Assembly (NCBI RefSeq): GCF_016918735.1
Contig: NZ_JAFFPR010000027.1
Span: 248,001-312,000 of the forward strand
Direction of reading: 5' to 3'
From: Leptospira abararensis
GTDB taxonomy: Bacteria; Spirochaetota; Leptospiria; Leptospirales; Leptospiraceae
Length of the DNA: 64,000 nt
Translations under genes and position numbers: made by a program
In this document: positions 57,460 through 64,000 of the stretch, in pieces
Layout of the letters: each line of letters starts with the position of its first letter
Numbering within the stretch: position 1 is the stretch's first letter
Notes under the pieces: model-generated
The model's input: the letters and a program-made list of their open reading frames with translations, nothing else
What the model was told of the DNA's origin: nothing
Database searches by the model: none

Positions 57460-59192
57460 TTCCTTTTCATTTTCTTGATTATCTTTTTTTTCTTTTTCCT
57501 TTTTTAGTCATTATCCTCATTTTACTCCGTTTTCGTTCCAAACAAAAATCCACGAAAGAATACTTCCAAGCGGAAGGAAGTTTGTCTTGGTTTGTGGCAG
57601 GTACTGCCATGGTGGCAACCACTTTTGCAGCAGACACACCTCTTGCAGTAACAGAGATCATTCGAGGACAAGGGATTGCCGGAAATTGGATTTGGTGGTA
57701 TATGTCTGTTGGTGGTTTTGTCACTGTGTTTTTCTTTTCCAAACTATGGAAGAGGTCGGGTGCATCCACAGATTTGGAACTCATTGGCTTACGTTATAGT
57801 GGAAAGGAAGCAAATTTTTTAAGAGGATTCAAAGCCTTTGTCATCGGTTTTTTACTCAACCTAGTGATTCTTGGTTGGGTCAATTTAGCCATGCTAAAAA
57901 TCATTCCAGTTTTTTTCCCTCTTTTGACTGCATCCCATATTCTCATTTATTTACTGTTATTTGGTGTCTTTTATACTTCGATCGCAGGCCTGAGAGGTAT
58001 TTCGTATATTGATGTTTTTCAATTCTTTTTAGCTTGGATTGGCTGTATTCTTTTTGCCTATTTTGCAATCAACTTACCTGTCATTGGCGGACTCGAAGGT
58101 CTAAAGTCAAAACTAGATAGCAGCAAAATTTTATTTTTTCCCAATGGATCTTCCGGAACCCTGCCCTGGGACCATTTTTTAATCCTCCTAACCGTTCTTT
58201 GGTGGTCTAGTTGGTATCCGGGTTCTGAACCTGGAGGTGGGGGCTACATTGCCCAACGCATTCTTGCCACAAAAAATGAGGATGCTGCCCTGAAAGGTTC
58301 TTTATGGTTTGTGATTGCCCATTATTTTGTTCGGCCTTGGCCTTGGATTTTGGTTGCTCTAGTATCTCTCCTTCTTTACCCAAATCTATCCGAGGCAGAA
58401 AGTGGCAAAGGTTTTCTTATGGTATTACAAGAAGGAATGCCTAGTGGAATGATGGGGCTTATGCTTAGTGCTTTCCTTGCCGCCTACCTTTCCACATTGG
58501 CAACTCATTTGAACTGGGGAGCCTCTTACCTTGTGAATGATCTTTGGAAACCGATCTTAGAGAAGGGAAAGCCTGATTCGTATTACCTAAAAGTATCTTA
58601 TGGAATTCAAATCCTAACTGCCGTTTGTTCCTTCTTCCTTGCAGTGTACGGAATGGAAACCATCAAAGGGGCATGGGTCTTTTTACTCGAAGCATCCTCT
58701 GGTATCGGGTTTGTATTAATTGCTCGGTGGTTTTTTTGGCGGATTTCGGCTTGGACAGAGATTTTAGCATTTGTTCTTTCCCCACTTTTATATTTACTCT
58801 TTTCTGTTTATCTAAAGGTAGAATTCCCTTATTCTATCCTTTATACTTCACTCACAGCCAGTGTCTTATTGATTTTATCTACTTATCTATTACCGAATAC
58901 GGAGCGCGATGTTTTAGTCCAGTTCTATGAAACAACGAAACCTCCCTTTTTCTTTTGGAAAGGTCTTTTCAAAAAAGAATCAAACAAGAAACAGACCATT
59001 TACGAGAATCGTTTAGGTATCTCTCTTCTTGGAACACTCTCTGGCCTTTCCTTTGTTTTTGGTGGTTTATATACAATCCAATGTTTAGTTTGGAAAGAAG
59101 GTTATTTACTCATTGGGTTTCCCATTTTTCTATTAGGATTACTTGGATTGTATTTTTCTCTCCATTCTTTACAAAACCGGTCAGGAAATTAA
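57456..59192 (+). CDS. Sodium:solute symporter (SSS family)
   Basis: A 578-residue membrane transporter with about 13-14 helices. ATTFAADTPLAVTEIIRGQG in the first helix region, the WYPGSEPGGGG loop and GLMLSAFLAAYLSTLATHLNWG are typical of SSS transporters related to proline/pantothenate/sugar uptake. Substrate cannot be named. It overlaps hisF by four bases. The C-terminal part has extra helices near 430-578. Confidence 0.88.
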   Translation: MIPFHFLDYLFFLFPFLVIILILLRFRSKQKSTKEYFQAEGSLSWFVAGTAMVATTFAADTPLAVTEIIRGQGIAGNWIWWYMSVGGFVTVFFFSKLWKRSGASTDLELIGLRYSGKEANFLRGFKAFVIGFLLNLVILGWVNLAMLKIIPVFFPLLTASHILIYLLLFGVFYTSIAGLRGISYIDVFQFFLAWIGCILFAYFAINLPVIGGLEGLKSKLDSSKILFFPNGSSGTLPWDHFLILLTVLWWSSWYPGSEPGGGGYIAQRILATKNEDAALKGSLWFVIAHYFVRPWPWILVALVSLLLYPNLSEAESGKGFLMVLQEGMPSGMMGLMLSAFLAAYLSTLATHLNWGASYLVNDLWKPILEKGKPDSYYLKVSYGIQILTAVCSFFLAVYGMETIKGAWVFLLEASSGIGFVLIARWFFWRISAWTEILAFVLSPLLYLLFSVYLKVEFPYSILYTSLTASVLLILSTYLLPNTERDVLVQFYETTKPPFFFWKGLFKKESNKKQTIYENRLGISLLGTLSGLSFVFGGLYTIQCLVWKEGYLLIGFPIFLLGLLGLYFSLHSLQNRSGN

Positions 59193-59203
59193 ATCAAGAG
59201 ATA

Positions 59204-60307
59204 TTAGTAAGGTGAATTACGAATTTCAGTAATCACTTGTGTGAAAAGGTTCAGACTTTTTGGATCATCAGGATTTATCGTTTGAAAAGCCATCATAGAA
59301 TGGTCACAATCTGCTATATCAATTTGTTTGTAAGATAGATTTCCAAGCCTGGCGCTATTGCGAGGCACAATCCCATCTGACTGCGTAAAACCAGAGTTAG
59401 ACAAAATCGTACAACCAGTATTATAATATAATGTTTCCCCGTCATTACAACCACTCATCACACCGGCAAAACTAACAAACTTTCCATTTAAATTGAAGTT
59501 TAAGTAGGATTGATTGAGAATATCTAAAAGCAAATTTTCCGCTCCGGCCAAATAGGTTTGACCCGCTCCTTGGTTGGTATATCCCAACTCTGATCCTCCT
59601 TGAGTTCCCACAAGATAACTTCCCAAATCATTCAAAAATGGATTACTTCCTAAAAAACTAGGAGAGGCAAAAGGAGATCCAAACTGGGGACTGGCGAGAG
59701 TAACCACCAACCGAACAAAAGGAAGGGATCCTGTTTCATTGGTTAGGGCCACTCTTGTAACAAGTCCTCCCATCGAATGGGCAACAATGTACACTTGGTC
59801 TGAATCAGAAAAGTTAGAACGAAGAGTTCCATAAAATTGTTTACCGTTTACGAAAATACTATTGGATGTTCGGTAAGTATAGAGATACAAATCAAATTCA
59901 TTGTTAGCGGAAGCTCTTCCTTCTTGGAAGTGAACTATTCCATTTGAAAAAGTATTCTTTATGTTCTGAATTTTTTTCTCATCGTTTGTGATCGGATCAG
60001 AATCTCTTTCCGCTGGATTCCAACCATGGATAAAAACTATTTTCTTTTTCCCTGATTTTGGAAAAAACTCAGAAGGGACAAATTGAGAATCAGAAAGGTT
60101 CCGGGAAAACCCAGGAAAAAAACCATATAGTCTTTGGTTAGGATTGGGAAGAAGTCCAAGTAGAGAGAGTAAAAGAGCCTCATCGTTTTTTTTGTCTTCT
60201 GATACAAATTCCTTTCTATAAAAATCGTAAATACAGGACTGGAATACAACGATACCAATAAGGATAAAAATAAAACTAACTAAAATCTTTCGCCTAACGC
60301 GAAGCAT
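59204..60307 (-). CDS. Lipoprotein triacylglycerol lipase-like alpha/beta hydrolase
   Basis: About 367 residues. The N-terminus is a signal with lipobox VVFQSC, so the enzyme is lipid-anchored outside the cytoplasm. The fold shows the oxyanion segment IVFIHGWNP, the nucleophile VAHSMGGLVTR, a probable catalytic aspartate in QSDGIVPRNS and histidine in IADCDHSMM. It likely cleaves lipid esters. I use the ATG ending at 60307, as the longer frame adds an odd N-terminus inside rlmB. It overlaps rlmB by 14 bases. Confidence 0.85.
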   Translation of the reverse strand: MLRVRRKILVSFIFILIGIVVFQSCIYDFYRKEFVSEDKKNDEALLLSLLGLLPNPNQRLYGFFPGFSRNLSDSQFVPSEFFPKSGKKKIVFIHGWNPAERDSDPITNDEKKIQNIKNTFSNGIVHFQEGRASANNEFDLYLYTYRTSNSIFVNGKQFYGTLRSNFSDSDQVYIVAHSMGGLVTRVALTNETGSLPFVRLVVTLASPQFGSPFASPSFLGSNPFLNDLGSYLVGTQGGSELGYTNQGAGQTYLAGAENLLLDILNQSYLNFNLNGKFVSFAGVMSGCNDGETLYYNTGCTILSNSGFTQSDGIVPRNSARLGNLSYKQIDIADCDHSMMAFQTINPDDPKSLNLFTQVITEIRNSPY

Positions 60308-61067
60308 TTTGTATCCTGTCCAATGTAATACCGCAAGCAACTACAACATTAAGTGATGTCACCGAACCGAAAAGAGGAATCCTTGCCACATAATCTGCTT
60401 CTTCCAAAAGAAGACGTTTCACTCCTTCCCCTTCGTTTCCCATAATCACCGCCATATGCGAAGCTTCAGGTAAAGTTTCCCAAATGGTTTCTTCGCCTTC
60501 TTCATCTGTAGCAAGAATCCAATATTCATTTTTTTTGAGATACTCCATCCCATGCATCAGATTTGCTACTCGGTAAATCTGCAAATGATGGACGGCTCCT
60601 GCAGAAACTTTTTCAACAACAGGAGTAATGGGAGATGTATCACGATCAGACATTAACACGTGCTTCACGCCCATACACTCGGCAGTTCTTAGTATATTCC
60701 CAAGATTTCCTGGATCTTGGATTCTGTCCAAAATCAAAACAGGGCCTTCTCCGATCTTTACATTCTGTTTGAACTGTTCAAATCCAAGTGATAAAAAAGA
60801 TTTTTGTTTGGTGCGAATGATTACATAACCTTGGTGGTTTTTATCAGAAGCAATCCTGTCAAGTTCCCTAGCAGATACTGTGGTAAATTTGACGGAGTTC
60901 GGGATGTACTGACGAATTCTTTGTTTTTCTTCATTACCAAGGGAATCTTTTACAATGACTTCACGAATGGTTTTAATTCCGCGTTCGGGAGCCACTTGTT
61001 CCAATGACTCTAAAAATTCAAAAAAATTACGTTTTCCAAAAAGTATTTCTACTGGGCTTTTTTCCAT
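60294..61067 (-). CDS. rlmB: SpoU-family 23S rRNA 2'-O-methyltransferase, RlmB-like
   Basis: A 257-residue SPOUT knot methyltransferase. The N-terminal substrate domain (about 1-95) begins LFGKRNFFEFLE. The SpoU motifs follow: LDRIQDPGNLGNILRTAE, VIMGNEGEGVKRLL and IPLFGSVTSLNVVVACGI. RlmB methylates G2251 of 23S rRNA; nearby paralogs modify tRNA, so the symbol is tentative. It overlaps cysS by 19 bases, a common cysS-rlmB pairing. Confidence 0.9.
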   Translation of the reverse strand: MEKSPVEILFGKRNFFEFLESLEQVAPERGIKTIREVIVKDSLGNEEKQRIRQYIPNSVKFTTVSARELDRIASDKNHQGYVIIRTKQKSFLSLGFEQFKQNVKIGEGPVLILDRIQDPGNLGNILRTAECMGVKHVLMSDRDTSPITPVVEKVSAGAVHHLQIYRVANLMHGMEYLKKNEYWILATDEEGEETIWETLPEASHMAVIMGNEGEGVKRLLLEEADYVARIPLFGSVTSLNVVVACGITLDRIQNASR

Positions 61068-62506
61068 GTGGTTATTCCTTCTTTTGTATCAGCGAGAAGG
61101 ATTCCTTTTTCTTCCAACTCTTTACGAATTCTGTCGGCAGTAGAGAAATCTTTGTTTTGTTTAGCAGTTTTTCTTTGTTCAATTTGTTCCAAAATCCATT
61201 CTTCAGAAATACCATCAAGAGTTTGGATCTTCTTTTTAAATTGAAAAACAGCAAAGAGTTCATTGATTTTATAAAAAAGTAGAATGGACTCTTTTAAAAA
61301 TGCATCTTGAGTCGCATCTCCATTCGCATCCAAAAACTGATTCACAATGCGAACTAGTTCAAAAACAGAAGCTAGAGCTTTCGGAATATTCAAATCATCT
61401 GCGAGAGACCTTATAAATTCTAAGTTTAGATTTTGTAATTCAGGAACTGTAAAATTGAAGTTATCAAAATCTTCCGGAACTTGATCCCATAAATTACCAG
61501 CTGCTAAAACACGATAAATGGCATTCTGAATCCGTTCCATTGCAATCTTTGATTCTTCTAGCTTAATAAGTGAAAAATTCAACTTACTTCTGTAATGCGC
61601 AGAAATCAAATGGTAACGGATTGAATTCGGATCATATCCCTTTTCTAAAATATCGCGTAAGGTATAAAAATTTCCCTTACTTTTCGACATTTTTTCCCCA
61701 TCGACCAATAAGTGTTCGCAATGGAGCCAGGTTCCGACAAACTCTTCTTCAGGATAAGCACCCGTAGAAATTGCCATTTCATTTTCATGGTGAGGGAAGA
61801 GGAGGTCAATGCCACCGGTATGTATATCTACGCCAGATCCATAAACCTTTCGTATCATAGCTGAACATTCTAAATGCCAACCTGGTCGACCTTTCCCAAG
61901 TTTTGTATGCCAGCATTTTTCCTCTTCGGTCTTTTGATTTTTCCAGAGGACGAAGTCTCTGACGTCATCCTTTTCATATTCATCAGCATCGTAACGCACA
62001 CCCGATTTCATGCCAGCAACATCAATTTTTGATAATATACCGTATTGCTTAAAATTTTGTATCGAAAAGTATATATTTCCTTCCTTTTCATATGCTAACC
62101 CGTTTGTTTTTAACGGTTCAATGAAATCAACCATATCCTCAATCGATTCGGTTGCTTTAGGATAGTGCTCCAACTTTTGCACATGCAAAGTCTCTAAATC
62201 TTTAAAAAAAGCTTCGGTCCAAGGTTTTGTGAATTCTTCTACACTGACTTTTCGTTTGATCGATTCGTTAATGATTTTGTCATCGATGTCAGTGATATTC
62301 ATCGATTGATTTAACTTATAACCACCTAACAAAAGAGAACGACGAAGAACATCGACAAACAAAAAGGAACGAATGTTACCAATATGGGCAAAGTTATAAA
62401 CCGTAGGCCCGCAGGAGTAAATCGTTACATTGGTTGGGTCTTTGGGTAAGAAGGGTTCTTTTTTTCCTGATTTAGAATTCTGAAATACAAAGGGAACTAA
62501 ACTCAT
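61049..62506 (-). CDS. cysS: Cysteinyl-tRNA synthetase
   Basis: A 485-residue class I synthetase charging tRNA-Cys. HIGH-type motif: YNFAHIGNIRSF. Zinc ligands lie in YSCGPTVYN, LECSAMI and FPHHENEMA. The KMSKS loop is GEKMSKSKGNFYTL. Length is normal. It overlaps the AXE1-like gene by four bases upstream and rlmB by 19 bases downstream. Confidence 0.97.
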   Translation of the reverse strand: MSLVPFVFQNSKSGKKEPFLPKDPTNVTIYSCGPTVYNFAHIGNIRSFLFVDVLRRSLLLGGYKLNQSMNITDIDDKIINESIKRKVSVEEFTKPWTEAFFKDLETLHVQKLEHYPKATESIEDMVDFIEPLKTNGLAYEKEGNIYFSIQNFKQYGILSKIDVAGMKSGVRYDADEYEKDDVRDFVLWKNQKTEEEKCWHTKLGKGRPGWHLECSAMIRKVYGSGVDIHTGGIDLLFPHHENEMAISTGAYPEEEFVGTWLHCEHLLVDGEKMSKSKGNFYTLRDILEKGYDPNSIRYHLISAHYRSKLNFSLIKLEESKIAMERIQNAIYRVLAAGNLWDQVPEDFDNFNFTVPELQNLNLEFIRSLADDLNIPKALASVFELVRIVNQFLDANGDATQDAFLKESILLFYKINELFAVFQFKKKIQTLDGISEEWILEQIEQRKTAKQNKDFSTADRIRKELEEKGILLADTKEGITTWKKAQ

Positions 62507-63471
62507 AGGGCAAATATTTCTTTTACAAATTCTAAGTTTGCTTGGGGTTGTTTGTCTTTCCCGGCTTCATTTCCTTCCGTTGGATAAAGCTGCATTCGTT
62601 TATCACAATTCATATGGTTAAACAATGCAAACGTGGATTTTGGATGAGAGATCACATCTTCCATTCCACAAGAAACAAGGGCTGGAATTTTTATTTTTTT
62701 TGCAAAGTTGAGTGCATCAAAATAAGCCAATTCCTTTTTATAATCAATTTTTTTGGTGGCTCTTTTTTCTAAAAAGGGTGTGAGTTCCCGAACCCATGGA
62801 TTTCCTTTTAAAGAAATTTGATCTTTATCAATATAACAGAAAGAAGGTGTCTCCAAAATCAAACCTTTGATTCGATCAGAGTAGGCAGCGCCAAATACAG
62901 AAAGAGCAGAGCCAAGGGACTTTCCATGCAAAATAATCTGATCCCCATCAATCCCGTCGGTTAAACGTAAAAATTCAATCGTTCGGATCACATCCAAATA
63001 GAGTTTACGCATATAGAACTCTTCTTTTTGGTCGAGACCATGCGCAAAATAATTCGGAGTCCAACCAATAGGAGCTTTTCCAGTAGTAGGATCTATGGGT
63101 GCATGGATCATTTCATCCCCATGTCCTCGTAAGGTGATATGAAGTTGAGCTACCCCTAAATCGGAATATCCTTTTTGAATCTCTTCAGGAATGGCCAAAT
63201 AATCATGAAAATAAACTACAACTGGCCTGTTTCCCCTTTTTCTTGGAATGGCAAGTTTTCCATGTAACACATGATTGTCGATACTTTGAAAACTAACATC
63301 ATTTAGTGATTCCCAAATAAATGACCCTTTCAAAACCGTTTTGTAAGTAGCTTTGATAGGAACTTTTTTTAATACAGAAATCCCTTCTTTCCAAAAACTA
63401 TCCAAATCTGTAGGAGGATCTAGTTTGGGAACAGTCTGGAAACATTCGTCAAAACTAACGGTTTGAGGCAT
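62503..63471 (-). CDS. AXE1-like alpha/beta hydrolase lacking the catalytic histidine
   Basis: A 322-residue protein resembling acetyl-xylan esterase/cephalosporin deacetylase. It opens with the family pattern [16 protein letters not shown]. The nucleophile is Ser185 in [11 protein letters not shown], and Asp272 is in GMEDVISHP. The position of the catalytic histidine (family FGHEY) reads EGNEA, with Asn301, so usual esterase activity is doubtful unless another histidine serves. It overlaps folD by 17 bases and cysS by four. Confidence 0.83.
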   Translation of the reverse strand: MPQTVSFDECFQTVPKLDPPTDLDSFWKEGISVLKKVPIKATYKTVLKGSFIWESLNDVSFQSIDNHVLHGKLAIPRKRGNRPVVVYFHDYLAIPEEIQKGYSDLGVAQLHITLRGHGDEMIHAPIDPTTGKAPIGWTPNYFAHGLDQKEEFYMRKLYLDVIRTIEFLRLTDGIDGDQIILHGKSLGSALSVFGAAYSDRIKGLILETPSFCYIDKDQISLKGNPWVRELTPFLEKRATKKIDYKKELAYFDALNFAKKIKIPALVSCGMEDVISHPKSTFALFNHMNCDKRMQLYPTEGNEAGKDKQPQANLEFVKEIFAL

Positions 63472-64000
63472 GAGAATCCAACTTAGGGGAAAACTGATTT
63501 AAAAAACTATACATAGTTTGCAGTAAAAGGACAGAAATGGTCATAGGTCCAACACCTCCAGGAACGGGAGTGTAATAAGATGCTTTATCCTTAGCTTTCG
63601 AGATTTCAATGTCGCCCACATTACCAACGTTATAGCCTGCATCTAAAATAACAGCACCATCTTTAATCCAATCTGCCTTGATAAACTCAGGTTTTCCAAC
63701 AGCACCGACCACAATGTCCGCTTGTTTTACAAGTTCAGGGAGATTCTGGGTTTTCGAATGGCAAAGAGTGACAGTGGCATTTAGGTTCGTGAGCATAATC
63801 GCCATGGGTTTTCCAAGAATAGGAGACCTTCCCACGACTACTGCATGTTTACCCAAAACATCGATTCCATATTCCTGAAGCAAAAGAACCATTCCGTACG
63901 GAGTGCACGGATAATAAGCTTCGCTATTCATTGATAGTTTCCCAAAAGAAATGGTTGTGACACCATCCACATCCTTCTCCAAGGCAATTTCATCAAAACA
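63455..64000 (-). CDS. folD: FolD bifunctional methylene-THF dehydrogenase/cyclohydrolase (partial)
   Basis: The C-terminal 181 residues of FolD, which interconverts one-carbon tetrahydrofolates; the N-terminus lies beyond the window edge. Visible parts: the [19 protein letters not shown] segment, [11 protein letters not shown], the NADP loop [31 protein letters not shown] and the C-terminal [15 protein letters not shown]. The catalytic lysine should lie in the missing part. It heads the overlapping minus-strand set. Confidence 0.96.
   Translation of the reverse strand, partial: CFDEIALEKDVDGVTTISFGKLSMNSEAYYPCTPYGMVLLLQEYGIDVLGKHAVVVGRSPILGKPMAIMLTNLNATVTLCHSKTQNLPELVKQADIVVGAVGKPEFIKADWIKDGAVILDAGYNVGNVGDIEISKAKDKASYYTPVPGGVGPMTISVLLLQTMYSFLNQFSPKLDSHASNR

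Noticed and set aside
1..64000. tRNA, rRNA, CRISPR array, insertion sequence or prophage
   Set aside because: I saw no cloverleaf, regularly spaced repeats, transposase, integrase or terminal inverted repeats.

Overview
This window is a gene-dense stretch of a spirochaete chromosome, most likely a Leptospira. The evidence is a diderm envelope gene set (LptD, lipoprotein signal peptidase, several short-lipobox lipoproteins), many SpoIIE-type phosphatases and STAS/c-di-GMP signalling proteins, a futalosine-type menaquinone enzyme (MqnA), and gene orders I associate with Leptospira. Moderate base composition suggests the saprophytic side of the genus, but that is inference. I see no rRNA, tRNA, insertion sequence, prophage or CRISPR array; the region looks like core chromosome.

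Layout. 1-6863 (minus): rplU-prp-rpmA, an intrinsic terminator, then obgE-proB-proA-nadD-yqeK-LytR_C protein-rsfS, a ribosome/GTPase/proline/NAD cluster. 6982-8790: typA/bipA. 8893-11907: an AsmA-like protein, a small conserved protein and an outer-membrane barrel. 12079-15333: a GAF-SpoIIE-TPR phosphatase and an ammonium transporter behind a convincing sigma-54 promoter. 15372-18202: a lipoprotein, mqnA, a lone cheR and a HIT protein. 18275-25909: a reduced division/cell-wall cluster (rsmH, ftsL, murE, mraY, ftsW, murG, murC), followed on the opposite strand by purK, purE and a displaced murF.

28984-32234: a Gfo/Idh oxidoreductase, an ABC1/UbiB kinase-like protein and lspA. 32302-38434: a nitrilase-fold protein lacking its cysteine, a 636-residue unknown, a MoxR ATPase with a VWA partner, and a PrsW-like membrane protease with an extra C-terminal domain. 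38445-46821: a signalling and envelope block (Sm-like-domain membrane protein, HAMP-SpoIIE phosphatase, TPR protein, STAS antagonist, PAS-GGDEF-EAL phosphodiesterase, M48 lipoprotein protease, MORN lipoprotein). It also holds a 59-codon minus-strand frame at 43094-43273 that looks coding. 46868-50389: a UvrD-family helicase, a receiver-kinase hybrid with a degraded ATPase domain, and a small unknown.

50563-59192 (plus) is a run of lptD, a polyprenyl-phosphate sugar transferase, gatC, gatA, hisF and a sodium:solute symporter. 59204-64000 (minus) is a tightly overlapping set: folD (cut by the window edge), an AXE1-like hydrolase lacking its histidine, cysS, an rlmB-like methyltransferase and a lipoprotein lipase.

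The most interesting signals are the sigma-54 promoter that ties a SpoIIE phosphatase to AmtB, a Prp protease next to an L27 with no peptide to cleave, the unlisted small frame, several enzymes that lost one catalytic residue, and an 18-bp operator-like dyad between two divergent envelope/signalling genes.
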